Source: an uncultured Lachnospiraceae bacterium
Lineage (GTDB): Bacteria; Bacillota; Clostridia; Lachnospirales; Lachnospiraceae
Assembly: GCA_947591155.1 (NCBI GenBank)
Contig: CANQDA010000009.1
Location: 1-64,000 of the forward strand
Reading direction: 5' to 3'
Length of the DNA stretch: 64,000 nucleotides
Positions 36,545 to 45,774 of this stretch are shown in pieces. Position 1 is the stretch's first letter; each line of letters opens with the position of its first letter. A model generated the notes under the pieces. It had not been told where the DNA came from and ran no database searches. It worked only from the letters and a program-made list of their open reading frames with translations. The translations under genes and the position numbers were made by a program.

Positions 36545-38776
36545 ATGAGCAAACGTACAGGAAGTCTTTCGATCAACAGTGAGAACATATTTCCAATCAT
36601 AAAGAAGTGGCTGTATTCCGACCACGACATCTTCGTCCGCGAGATGGTCTCGAACGGCTGTGACGCGATCTCGAAGCTCTCGAAGCTCGAGATGATGGGC
36701 GAGTACAGTTATCCGGACGATTACAAGAAAAAGATCGAAGTTATCGTCAACCCGGAGGAGAAGACACTGAAATTCATCGACAACGGTCTCGGCATGACGG
36801 CCGACGAGGTCGAGGAGTACATCACGCAGATCGCCTTCTCCGGCGCGACTGATTTCCTCGAAAAGTACAAGGACAAGACGACGGACGACGAGATCATCGG
36901 ACACTTCGGTCTCGGCTTCTACTCCGCGTTCATGGTGGCCGATGAGGTGCACATCGACACGCTCTCCTACAAGGAAGGGGCGACGCCGGTACACTGGGAG
37001 TGCGACGGCGGCACAGACTACACGATCGAGGAAGGCAGCCGCGAGACGGTCGGCACCGAGATCACGCTCTTCCTCGGCGAGGACAGCGTAGAGTTCGCGA
37101 ACGAATACCGTATGCGCGAGGTGCTGGAGAAGTACTGCTCCTTCATGCCGGTCGAGATCTTCCTCTCGAAGGCGAACGCCGAGCAGCAGTACGAGACGAT
37201 CGATGAGGACGAGCTGCGCGAGGACGACGTGGTGGTCGAGCGCATCCACGAGGACGCGAAGACGGAGGAGAAGGAGAACGAGAACGGCGAAAAGGAAGTC
37301 GTCGAGGTCTCTCCTGCCCGCGACCGCGTGAAGATCAACAAGCGCCCGGTCTCCATCAGCGATACGCATCCGCTCTGGGCGAAGCATCCGAACGAGTGCA
37401 CGGACGAGGAGTACCGCGAGTTCTACCGCAAGGTGTTCCTGGACTACAAAGAGCCGCTGTTCTGGATCCATTTGAATATGGATTACCCGTTTAACTTAAA
37501 GGGCATCCTCTACTTCCCGAAGATCAACACGGAGTACGATTCGATCGAGGGCACGATTAAGCTCTACAACAATCAGGTCTTCATCGCGGACAACATCAAG
37601 GAAGTGATCCCGGAGTTCCTGATGCTCCTTAAGGGCGTCATCGACTGCCCGGACCTGCCGCTGAACGTCTCCCGTTCCGCGCTGCAGAACGACGGTTTTG
37701 TGAAGAAGATCTCGGATTACATCACGAAGAAGGTCGCGGACAAGCTCTCCGGTATGTGCAAGACCGACCGTGAAAACTACGAGAAATACTGGGACGACAT
37801 CAGCCCGTTCATCAAGTTCGGCTGCATCAAGGACAGCAAGTTCGGCGAAAAGATCATGGACTACGTCCTCTACAAGAATCTCGACGGCAAATACCTGACG
37901 CTGAAAGATCTGTTGGAAGCGGAAAAGAAAAAGACGGAAGGCGAGAACGCCGACGGCGAGGCAGAGAATGCTACGTCCACGGACGAGAACGCTGCTTCCG
38001 ACGAGACAACTACGGAGAATACCGCGGCACAGGCAGAGTCCTCGGAGGACACAGCTGCAGAAAATATGAGTGGGCAGAATACCGAAACGGCCGCAGGCGA
38101 AGCTACGGAAACTGCAGATACCGGCAATGCGGACGCAAAAGACGACGAGACGGACGCCGATGACGCCGAGAAACCCAAGACGACGATCTACTATGTGACC
38201 GACGAGGTGCAGCAGAGCCAGTACATCAACATGTTCCGCGAGGCTGGACTCGACGCGGTCATCCTGCGCCACAACATCGACACCGCGTTCATCTCCCACA
38301 TGGAACAGCTCAACGAGGAGATCAAGTTCCAGCGCATCGACGCGGACGTCACCGACTCCGTCAAGGAAGCGGACGACGCCGAGGTGCCGCAGGAGACTAC
38401 GGACGCGCTGACCGAGACCTTCCGCAAGGCGCTCGGCAAGGAGAAGCTCACCGTCAAGGTCGAGAAGCTCAAGAACGCGAACGTCTCCTCGATGATCACA
38501 CTCTCCGAGGAGAGCCGCCGTATGCAGGAAATGATGAAGATGTACAACATGTACGGCATGGATCCGTCCATGTTCGGCGGAGACGAGACGCTGATCCTCA
38601 ACGCGAACAACAAGCTCGTGCAGTACGTCGCAGAGCACAAGGATTCCGACAAGATTCCGATGATCTGCGAGCAGCTCTACGATCTCGCGATGATCTCGCA
38701 CAAGCCGCTCGCGCCGGAGGAAATGACGAAGTTCATCGCCCGCAGCAATGAGATACTGATGATGTTCGCAGAGTAG
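36545..38776 (+). CDS. htpG: Molecular chaperone HtpG (Hsp90)
   Basis: This 743-residue Hsp90 is about 100 residues longer than the usual bacterial protein. The GHKL ATPase domain includes SNGCDAISKL, the lid region and HFGLGFYSAFMVAD. A charged linker is near 220-245 (KTEEKENENGEKE). The middle-domain motif LPLNVSRSALQND is present. A Glu/Asp/Thr/Ala-rich insertion of about 80 residues sits around 460-540, before TTIYYVTDEVQQS, and the dimerisation domain follows. The gene is under CIRCE control and ends in a strong terminator, so it is monocistronic. Confidence 0.97.
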   Translation: MSKRTGSLSINSENIFPIIKKWLYSDHDIFVREMVSNGCDAISKLSKLEMMGEYSYPDDYKKKIEVIVNPEEKTLKFIDNGLGMTADEVEEYITQIAFSGATDFLEKYKDKTTDDEIIGHFGLGFYSAFMVADEVHIDTLSYKEGATPVHWECDGGTDYTIEEGSRETVGTEITLFLGEDSVEFANEYRMREVLEKYCSFMPVEIFLSKANAEQQYETIDEDELREDDVVVERIHEDAKTEEKENENGEKEVVEVSPARDRVKINKRPVSISDTHPLWAKHPNECTDEEYREFYRKVFLDYKEPLFWIHLNMDYPFNLKGILYFPKINTEYDSIEGTIKLYNNQVFIADNIKEVIPEFLMLLKGVIDCPDLPLNVSRSALQNDGFVKKISDYITKKVADKLSGMCKTDRENYEKYWDDISPFIKFGCIKDSKFGEKIMDYVLYKNLDGKYLTLKDLLEAEKKKTEGENADGEAENATSTDENAASDETTTENTAAQAESSEDTAAENMSGQNTETAAGEATETADTGNADAKDDETDADDAEKPKTTIYYVTDEVQQSQYINMFREAGLDAVILRHNIDTAFISHMEQLNEEIKFQRIDADVTDSVKEADDAEVPQETTDALTETFRKALGKEKLTVKVEKLKNANVSSMITLSEESRRMQEMMKMYNMYGMDPSMFGGDETLILNANNKLVQYVAEHKDSDKIPMICEQLYDLAMISHKPLAPEEMTKFIARSNEILMMFAE

Positions 38777-38826
38777 ATCCGTCCGCTCTCCGGGCCGGGC
38801 TGCCGTGCATCAGCCATCCGTTAAAC

Positions 38827-38875
38827 AAACCAGCCTTATCCGGCTTATTGACCGGGTAGGGCTGGTTCTTTTTCA
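38827..38875 (+). terminator. Rho-independent terminator of htpG
   Basis: AACCAGCC (38828) pairs with GGCTGGTT (38860-38867), extended by imperfect pairing inward, and is followed by CTTTTTC. Confidence 0.85.
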
Positions 38876-39886
38876 ACTAGTTTCCACTTCATCGCCGCTT
38901 TCCAGAGCAAGTTCGGTTAACTCGCGCAGCTTATTTTGTAAAATCCTCTTGTCAGGTAGATGCAGCGTATAATCCGCGACCATCGTCGGGGACATTGTTC
39001 TACTGAGAGCGTACTCAACAACCGTGTCATCCTTGCCGGTGCAGAGGATCAGACCAACGCTCGGATTTTCGTTCGCTTTTTTCACATCGCGGTCAAGTGC
39101 TTCCAGATAAAAATTGAGCTGTCCCATATGCTCTGGACGAAACACATCAATCTTCAATTCGATTGCCACAAGGCAAGTCAGCGCACGGTTATAGAACAGA
39201 TCAATGAAGAAATCCGTATTGCCAACCTGTACGCGATATTCTTCACCGACAAACGTGAAATCGTGTCCAAATTCCAAAATGAAATCCTTCAAATGAGAAA
39301 CGATCTGACGTCGCAAATCCTTTTCCTTGTACGGTTCTTCAATATCCAGAAACTCAAATACATAAGAGTCACGCAGAGCTGCCAGCCCACCGTTTCCAGC
39401 TATTAATTCTTTGTGCTTTGCATCGGAAAGCATGGTGCGCTCATAAAGCATACTTCCGATTTGCCGATCCAGTTCACGTTTTGTATAGCGATTTGCAATA
39501 CAGAGCCGCAAATAAAATTCGCGGGCTTCATCAGTTTTGCATCCGGTCATAATCAGCAAATTATTCGTCCACGGAATTTCTCTCACCAGTGGTGAGAGTT
39601 TTTCATTGTCGCAGTAGGTTTCATAAAACTGCTTCATTCGCCAGATGTTTTGCGCAGAAAAGCCCTTCACGGTAGGATAATGAGATTGCAGGAATACAGA
39701 AAAATCCACAACGATGCTTTTCCCCCATCCGCCGCCTTTAACTCTTTCGCTGACATACGCGCCGATCTCCCAGTACATCTGAATCAGCTCAGCATTGACC
39801 GCTTTCATAGCGCGGGTGCGAGCGCTATCAATGATAGAAATGATCTCTTCGAACTGATTTGTTTTAGGGGTTAGTTCTTCATTCAT
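38873..39886 (-). CDS. DUF1016 (YhcG-type) PDDEXK nuclease-like protein
   Basis: This 337-residue protein has the DUF1016 N-terminal helical domain (YWEIGAYVSERV, GFSAQNIWRMKQFYE) and the C-terminal YhcG nuclease-like domain. That domain contains a D-X(n)-ExK core, seen as DFFIDLFYNRALTCLVAIELK. Relatives are often found with restriction or mobile-element genes; the substrate is unknown. The gene stands alone in an AT-rich patch between htpG and the SGNH gene, which suggests acquisition. Confidence 0.87.
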   Translation of the reverse strand: MNEELTPKTNQFEEIISIIDSARTRAMKAVNAELIQMYWEIGAYVSERVKGGGWGKSIVVDFSVFLQSHYPTVKGFSAQNIWRMKQFYETYCDNEKLSPLVREIPWTNNLLIMTGCKTDEAREFYLRLCIANRYTKRELDRQIGSMLYERTMLSDAKHKELIAGNGGLAALRDSYVFEFLDIEEPYKEKDLRRQIVSHLKDFILEFGHDFTFVGEEYRVQVGNTDFFIDLFYNRALTCLVAIELKIDVFRPEHMGQLNFYLEALDRDVKKANENPSVGLILCTGKDDTVVEYALSRTMSPTMVADYTLHLPDKRILQNKLRELTELALESGDEVETS

Positions 39887-40256
39887 GTTTCTCCACTCCC
39901 TATCTGCATTCTGCTACATCGTTACCTTGAGCTTTTCATCCATTAAATTTTTTCATCAATCAATAAATATAGGGGTAATAAACAGTATCTATTTTAATCA
40001 ACAACATGCCTCTTTTCCCTGCGATTCAATTATTACATTGTACTCGAAAACACGAACAAAATCAAGAATCGTAGATGGATTTCTATAAGGGTAACCTTTC
40101 GTTTAAAGGCAGCCTTTTTTGTCCCTTAAAGAATGCTTGACTTTGCTCCCTGTTATTATATAATATATAAGATATAGTGGTTGTTCACATTCGCAGTTTA
40201 CATGGGCTTTCATAGAATAGAAACATATATTAGAATGAATCGATATACAGGAGATA
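39887..40256 (+). promoter_or_regulatory. AT-rich intergenic region with promoter for the SGNH hydrolase gene
   Basis: TTGACT (40137-40142) and TATAAT (40159-40164) are 16 nt apart and point to the SGNH gene about 95 nt downstream. Just before it, AAGGGTAACCTTT and TAAAGGCAGCCTT form an imperfect hairpin followed by a T run (40088-40122), a terminator-like element on the plus strand. No gene is seen in the rest. Confidence 0.6.
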
Positions 40257-41333
40257 ATGCAAGTCATGGGATCACAAAAGCGCAGGCGCAGAAGGCGGGA
40301 CAGGCTTGTCCTGAATCTTTTGATCATAGTCACTCTGGTGCTCGTCGTTTTCGAGGGAAAGCTGGTCTACACCATGTTCACCCACCACTCCTCTTTGAGT
40401 GAAGCGCATGAGACAAGTTCTTCCGGGACAGCTGTCTCGACTGGCGGATCCGTCTCGGAACTCGAAAAGAAAAAGGATCAAGCGACCACGTCCTTCTTGC
40501 CGGAAGTTTCCAGCAATCACTTCGGTGAAGCTGCGCTGGCCGGGCTTCCGGATATGCTTACGGCCGAAGCGCCTGCTGATTCCGGGACAGAACAGCCAGA
40601 CACACTTCCGACCGTCTCGGATCCGGACAGCCCTGCGATCGTACCGAAGTCGGATTCCCCGGTAGACGATTCCTATTTCGCGGACGCAGTATTCATCGGC
40701 GACTCCCGAATGGAAGGCTTCCGCAATGCCTCCGGCATCACGCAGGGACGATTCTTCACGAGTGTCGGCATGTCCCTCTCATCGATGCGGAGCGATCCGA
40801 TCATCTCCACGCCGGAGGGAAACATTACTGTTGCGGCGGCGCTCTCGGGCGGCAGTTACAGCAAGATCTATATCATGCTCGGCACCAACGACCTCGGCGA
40901 GTACGACTGGGATTCGTTCCGTGAGGGCTTTATCTCCACGATCGAACGTTTTCAGGAGATCCAGCCGGGAGCAATCATCTACATATGCAGCGTAATCTAC
41001 GTGGACGAGTCGCGCGCGGCCTCCACAGAATATGTCAACAACGCCAACGTAGACAAGATCAATTCGATCCTGCTGGATGTATGTGCGGAGAAAGGCTACT
41101 ACTATCTCGATCTCAACGAGTTTCTCTCGAACGGCTACGGCTCGCTCATCGACGGGGCCTCCAGCGACGGCGTTCATCTGTATGAGGAATACTGCAAGCA
41201 GATGCTCGACTATCTGAAGAGCCACTACATCGAGGTGCCGGAGTCTTCGAAAGAGCCGGAAAGCGACGGCGTCACCGCCGCGGAGACGGAGTCTGAGTCC
41301 GAGACAGAAGACGTGGACATCGACGAAGCGTAG
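40257..41333 (+). CDS. Membrane-anchored SGNH/GDSL-type hydrolase
   Basis: This protein of about 358 residues has a basic N-terminus, one membrane helix (about 18-36) and a Ser/Thr/Pro-rich spacer to about 140. An extracellular SGNH domain follows: block I FIGDSRMEGF (Ser nucleophile), block III GTNDLGEY, and block V DGVHL with the Asp-His pair. An acidic tail ends the protein. Such proteins often remove or transfer acetyl groups on wall polymers. AGGAG lies 3 nt before the ATG at 40257 and 12 nt before another at 40266, so either start is possible. The DUF4358 lipoprotein gene follows. Confidence 0.85.
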   Translation: MQVMGSQKRRRRRRDRLVLNLLIIVTLVLVVFEGKLVYTMFTHHSSLSEAHETSSSGTAVSTGGSVSELEKKKDQATTSFLPEVSSNHFGEAALAGLPDMLTAEAPADSGTEQPDTLPTVSDPDSPAIVPKSDSPVDDSYFADAVFIGDSRMEGFRNASGITQGRFFTSVGMSLSSMRSDPIISTPEGNITVAAALSGGSYSKIYIMLGTNDLGEYDWDSFREGFISTIERFQEIQPGAIIYICSVIYVDESRAASTEYVNNANVDKINSILLDVCAEKGYYYLDLNEFLSNGYGSLIDGASSDGVHLYEEYCKQMLDYLKSHYIEVPESSKEPESDGVTAAETESESETEDVDIDEA

Positions 41334-41372
41334 GTACACAGATACGCATATGGTATCAATAAGCAAAACTAC

Positions 41373-41420
41373 AACGGCAAGTCAGATCTGACACAACTCA
41401 CATCTGAGACTGCCGTTTTG
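41373..41420 (+). terminator. Hairpin between the SGNH and DUF4358 genes
   Basis: AACGGCA-GTCAGAT and ATCTGAGACTGCCGTT form a stem of about 14 bp followed by TTGTATGG. The weak T tract suggests partial termination or mRNA protection inside an operon. Confidence 0.55.
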
Positions 41421-41442
41421 TATGGATGAAGGGAGAATAAAT

Positions 41443-41913
41443 ATGAGGAAAAAACTGACACTGCTCCTCTGCGCGGCGGCGATGACGCTTGGCCTAACCG
41501 CCTGCGGGGGAAACAAGGAAAAAGAAGTAAGCGTGGATGTGCCGAAGCTCACGGAAGAGCTGCTCTCCACCGTCACCTCCGACCAGCTCACTGAGACCGC
41601 GTCGGATATGCTTGCGTCCATCTACTTCTACGAGCCGAACGACGTCGCATCGGCCGTAGCCTACGCCAGCTCCGGGGCGACCGCCTGCGAGGTAGCCGTG
41701 ATCGAGTCCAAGGACGCCAAGAACACCGAAGCGATCGAGAAGCTGTTCCAGACGCGCGTCGACAATCAGTCCGCGCTCTACGCCTCTTACAATGAGGGCG
41801 AGGTCGCGAAGCTCGACGACGCGATCATCGAGAGCGCCGGAGTCTACACGGTGCTGTGCGTCTGCGACGACCCGGACGCGGCAGAAGAAATTCTGGAAAA
41901 CTACGGTTTTTAA
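41443..41913 (+). CDS. DUF4358 domain lipoprotein
   Basis: This 156-residue lipoprotein has a basic start, a hydrophobic core and the lipobox LTAC (MTLGLTACGG). The mature part resembles DUF4358 proteins, small domains of unknown function common in Lachnospiraceae and often found beside SGNH hydrolase or O-acyltransferase genes. I start at ATG 41443 because AGGGAG lies 7 nt upstream. Co-expression with the SGNH protein and a joint role at the cell surface are inferences. Confidence 0.82.
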   Translation: MRKKLTLLLCAAAMTLGLTACGGNKEKEVSVDVPKLTEELLSTVTSDQLTETASDMLASIYFYEPNDVASAVAYASSGATACEVAVIESKDAKNTEAIEKLFQTRVDNQSALYASYNEGEVAKLDDAIIESAGVYTVLCVCDDPDAAEEILENYGF

Positions 41914-41931
41914 AAAACGATTCTGAATTAT

Positions 41932-42044
41932 GAAGCGGAACCCGGGATGTTCGGTACCCTTCTCGAGTGTTCCCCTCCGAAACCAGTATTATGGTCTTCG
42001 TCGGGAAATACATCGGAAATCCAAACGTCCCGGGTTCCGCTTTT
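41932..42044 (-). repeat. Hairpin element, copy Q1 (P core with different outer arms)
   Basis: Perfect outer arms GAAGCGGAACCCGGGA and TCCCGGGTTCCGCTTT enclose an interior that matches element P in reverse: GGTACCCTTCTCGAGTGTT, then GAAACC, then GGGAAATACATCGGAAATCC. It follows the DUF4358 gene and may also serve as its terminator. Confidence 0.82.
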
Positions 42045-42125
42045 GCTTTCTCCGAAACGGGTTGGCTAGCACCTGTATAAAAACATGTTTTGATTCTGTC
42101 ATAAAGATACTTTCCGGTGAAAGAA

Positions 42126-42237
42126 AGCCGCGCCCGTACTTTGTTTGGATTTCCGATGTGTTTTCCGGCACAAACCGTAATATCGGTTTTGCCGGGAAAC
42201 ACTCGAGAAGGGTACCGAACAAAGTCGGACGCGGCTA
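42126..42237 (+). repeat. Hairpin element, copy Q2
   Basis: Outer arms GCCGCGCCCGTACTTTGTT and AACAAAGTCGGACGCGGC pair with a few bulges. The interior has GGATTTCCGATGTGTTTTCC, the TAATATCGG core and GGGAAACACTCGAGAAGG followed by GTACC, as in P. Q1 and Q2 lie head to head between the DUF4358 and lacZ genes. Confidence 0.82.
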
Positions 42238-42256
42238 TTCTATTATATTCGTTTCT

Positions 42257-45200
42257 CTAAATCCCGCGGAACCGGAACGCGAACTCCACTCTCCCGCTCA
42301 CGTCGATCAGATGCTCGGGATGCGGGCGCGCGCCCCAGCTGTTGTCGCCGGCGACGCCCATCTGCTGCTTCGCCGCGCGGATCACCGTGTAGTGCACCTG
42401 CGGAAGCTCAAAGGCGTGCCGCGCATTCTCTATCTCGTGCGGCGTGTAGGGAAGCGCCGAGAAGTGCATTCCATCCCCCTCAAAGAGCATTCCTCTTCCG
42501 TTCCGATCGCAGACCTTCGCCCAACGCACGCCGGTCTTGTTCCCGCACTCCTGCGGTACCATGTAGCGCGCCAGATTGTCCGCGACTTTGTTGCGGTAGA
42601 CGCCGAGCCTTCCGCCTCTGCAGCGGTCTACGTAAGTCTCCTCCGGGCCGAGTCCGTACCACTCCACCGTATCGTAATCCGCGTCCAGTTTCATCAGCAT
42701 TCCGAATTCCGGCATATCGCCGAGCTCTTTCACCGGATCGTAACTCAGGCGCGCTTCGACCATGCCGTCCGCGCTCACCGTGTAGATCAGCTGGCAGGAG
42801 GCCCTCGGCGTCGTCGGCATCTCGTATACGTAGGTCACGCTCACGCTGTCCTCTCTCTCTTCGATGAGCGGTTCCACCCATGCGTTCGTCTCAAAGTCCT
42901 TGTGATCCAGATACAGGCTCGCGATCTTCCACTGCGCGTAACGCGCCGACATGTGGTTCCCTTCATCGTTGTCGATCGGCGCGCGCCAGAAATTCGGCAT
43001 CGGCTTGTTCTTCAAAAGCTCCACGCCGCCGTAACGGTAGGACGTCAGTCCGCCCTCAATAAAGGAAAACAGCACTTCAAAGTTCGCACCCCGCACGCCG
43101 AGATTGCACTTGCCGCGCACAACCTCAAACGATTTCTGCCCGTTCTTCTCACCTGAAGCGCTCTGCGCCGTCTGCGCCGTCCGCGCCGCTGCTCCTCTGT
43201 GCTTCGCATCCTGACCGATCTGATATACGCCCTGCCCGAACGCGACCTCATAGCCGGCCTTCGCCCACGGAAGGTCTTCCTTCAGCGCAAAGGATACCGT
43301 GATCGCGTATTCGCCCGAGATCACCTGCGCACTGTCGACAGACGCGCTTTCCTTCCCTGCCGGATTCGCGGCTATCCCATGCATCGCCCGCAGGATCGCC
43401 TCTGGAAGCGCGTACTCCTGCTCCGAAAGCGGCGCGACAGAGGTGGCAAGCGGCGCGCGCTCCACGAGCTGCCCGTCCCGCTCGAGCGTGACCGTGCAGT
43501 CAAAGCGGTCGGTGTTCACAAACAGGTTTTTGTTTTTGACCAGCACCTTGTCCTCTGAGACGACCGCACTGATATTCTGATAGTTAAATTTAATCTCCTG
43601 CATCTTCGGGGACGGCGCGCGGTCTCCGCCATACACGATCCCGTTTCCGCTGAAATTGTAGTCGGACGGGCGCTCGCCGAAGTCCCCGCCGTACGCCTGA
43701 AACTCGTTCCCGTAGCGATCCTTCCGGTACAGAGACTGATCGACGTAGTCCCAGATAAAGCCCCCCTGATATAAGGGCTCCGTGTCCGTCAGATCCGTGT
43801 AGAGATACATGCCTCCGCAGGAATTTCCCATCGCGTGCGTGTACTCGCAGCAGATGAACGGTTTGCTGCGGTCGTTCGCCAGATGCTCCTTGATCCGCTC
43901 CACCGGCGGGTACATCTGACTCTCGATATCGCTCGAATCATTGTAGCGGCGGTCGTTGTAGACTCCCTCGTAGTGCACGAGGCGCGTCGGGTCCAGCTCG
44001 CGGAACTTATTCGCCATCTCCCGGATATCAAGCCCGCCGAAAGACTCGTTGCCGCAGGACCAGATCAGGATCGCCGGATGGTTCTTGTCCCTCTGGTAGG
44101 TCGAATTGACGCGATCCAGCATCATCGGCAGCCACTGAGGGTAGTCGCCCGGCACGACCAGGTCGATCTCCCCGGCACCGCGCGCGAGCGGATCCCAGGT
44201 ACCATGGGATTCCATATTGTTCTCATCGATCATATAGATGCCCAGGCGGTCGCACAGCCGGTAGATCCGGGAGTCGTTCGGATAATGGCTCGTGCGGATC
44301 GCGTTGATATTGTGGCGCTTCATTGTGAGCACGTCCTGCAGGATTTCATCCTCCTGCGGCACGCGCCCCGCGCGCGAACCGAACTCATGTCGGTTGACGC
44401 CCTTGAAGACGATACGCTTTCCGTTCAGCAGCATCAGGCTGTCCTTTATCTCAAATCTCCGGAACCCGACCGTCTCGCAGATCACTTCCGTCACCTGCCC
44501 CTGCGCGTCGCAGACCGTAAGGATCAGATCATAGAGGTTCGGCTCCTCCGCGCTCCAGAGGCGGAAGTCCTTCACCGAAAGCGCCAGATGTCCGGCACTG
44601 TCCGCACACCCGCACGCTGCCTGCGTCTGCCCCTTGTCCTGTGTTGCCCCGGATGCTTCCTGCAGCTGCCCTGCGCCCGCTGTCGTTTCTTTCTGTTTCG
44701 GGCTTTCGCTGCCCTTCTCCAGCTCAAATGACGCCGCCTCCAGGACCTTTGCCCCCACTGTCGGACGGTTCCCATACTTTAGCACTTCGGCAAGCTCCCA
44801 CTCCCGCGTGTGGTTCTCCTGTAGGCGCAGCCGTATCGTACCGCTCCCGCAACCCTGCACATCCACGGTCAGCTCCGCCGCGTCATACGTGTCGTTCAGC
44901 AACGCCCGTATTCTCAGATCAGAGATGTGCACCTCCGGGCGCGTGTACAGGAACACATCGCGGAAAATGCCGGAGAAGCGAAAAAAATCCTGGTCCTCGG
45001 TCCAGCTGCCGCTCGTCCATTTATAAACCTGCACCGCCAGCTTGTTCTCTCCCGCCTGCACATACGGCGTGAGCTCAAAGTCCGACGGGGTAAAGCTGTC
45101 CTCGCTGTACCCGACGTAATGGCCGTTCAGCCAGAGCGCCATACCACTCTCCACGCCCTGAAACGAAATGTACAGAGGCTTTCCCTGCATCGCCTCCGGC

Positions 45201-45577
45201 AGAGTAAAATACTTCACATAGCTGGCGGTCGGATTGAATCTCGTCGGGATCTCGTCCGTCCAGATCTGCTCGTGCCCATCCCATGGATACTGTGCATTCA
45301 CGTAACACGGAATGTCATACCCTTCCATCTGAATGTGCGCCGGGACTCGGATATCCGCCCAGCCTCGGCAGTCCGTCTCCTGCAGCTCGAAGCCCTTCAC
45401 GCACTCTGTCAGATTCCTCGCATAGGAAAATTTCCAGATACCGTTCAGCGAATAGCGAAACGGATTCTCCCCGGACATCAGATGCGCCTCGTCCGGATAG
45501 CAGATGTGATCGGAATGCGCCGGCAGCACATTCTCCTTGAAAAATTCAGGATCGCTCAATTTCTTGTAGTCAAACAT
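42257..45577 (-). CDS. lacZ: Beta-galactosidase, glycoside hydrolase family 2
   Basis: This 1106-residue enzyme hydrolyses terminal beta-galactosides such as lactose. Domains follow the LacZ order: jelly roll, Ig-like, TIM barrel, Ig-like and beta-sandwich. The acid/base is Glu511 (SCGNESFGG) and the nucleophile is Glu578 (ICCEYTHAMGN). Two low-complexity insertions rich in Ala, Gln, Thr and Gly occur at about 286-329 and 792-816, outside the barrel. There is no signal peptide, so it acts in the cytoplasm after transport. It is the last gene of the ABC transporter operon, behind an intergenic hairpin. Confidence 0.95.
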   Translation of the reverse strand: MFDYKKLSDPEFFKENVLPAHSDHICYPDEAHLMSGENPFRYSLNGIWKFSYARNLTECVKGFELQETDCRGWADIRVPAHIQMEGYDIPCYVNAQYPWDGHEQIWTDEIPTRFNPTASYVKYFTLPEAMQGKPLYISFQGVESGMALWLNGHYVGYSEDSFTPSDFELTPYVQAGENKLAVQVYKWTSGSWTEDQDFFRFSGIFRDVFLYTRPEVHISDLRIRALLNDTYDAAELTVDVQGCGSGTIRLRLQENHTREWELAEVLKYGNRPTVGAKVLEAASFELEKGSESPKQKETTAGAGQLQEASGATQDKGQTQAACGCADSAGHLALSVKDFRLWSAEEPNLYDLILTVCDAQGQVTEVICETVGFRRFEIKDSLMLLNGKRIVFKGVNRHEFGSRAGRVPQEDEILQDVLTMKRHNINAIRTSHYPNDSRIYRLCDRLGIYMIDENNMESHGTWDPLARGAGEIDLVVPGDYPQWLPMMLDRVNSTYQRDKNHPAILIWSCGNESFGGLDIREMANKFRELDPTRLVHYEGVYNDRRYNDSSDIESQMYPPVERIKEHLANDRSKPFICCEYTHAMGNSCGGMYLYTDLTDTEPLYQGGFIWDYVDQSLYRKDRYGNEFQAYGGDFGERPSDYNFSGNGIVYGGDRAPSPKMQEIKFNYQNISAVVSEDKVLVKNKNLFVNTDRFDCTVTLERDGQLVERAPLATSVAPLSEQEYALPEAILRAMHGIAANPAGKESASVDSAQVISGEYAITVSFALKEDLPWAKAGYEVAFGQGVYQIGQDAKHRGAAARTAQTAQSASGEKNGQKSFEVVRGKCNLGVRGANFEVLFSFIEGGLTSYRYGGVELLKNKPMPNFWRAPIDNDEGNHMSARYAQWKIASLYLDHKDFETNAWVEPLIEEREDSVSVTYVYEMPTTPRASCQLIYTVSADGMVEARLSYDPVKELGDMPEFGMLMKLDADYDTVEWYGLGPEETYVDRCRGGRLGVYRNKVADNLARYMVPQECGNKTGVRWAKVCDRNGRGMLFEGDGMHFSALPYTPHEIENARHAFELPQVHYTVIRAAKQQMGVAGDNSWGARPHPEHLIDVSGRVEFAFRFRGI

Positions 45578-45644
45578 TTCTCCTCCTCCCGCGCAGGCGA
45601 AGTGCGCCCGCCGCTGTCCCGGAATTCTCTGATTCCTTTGTCAG

Positions 45645-45682
45645 AAAAGGCTCCGTGCCGAAAAACAACATGGAGCCTTTTT
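45645..45682. terminator. Hairpin between the second permease gene and lacZ
   Basis: AAAAGGCTCC (45645-45654) and GGAGCCTTTTT form a 10-bp stem with T and A runs on both sides, so it can act on either strand. In the operon it would lower or uncouple lacZ expression relative to the transporter, unless lacZ has its own promoter. Confidence 0.65.
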
Positions 45683-45774
45683 CACTGCGTATTCTCCGCA
45701 GGTTATCTTAGCATAAACCGCGGAAAAAACAATCCTTACTTTCCGAAATGCAAAACTTTTTCTTTTGCCCGCTC

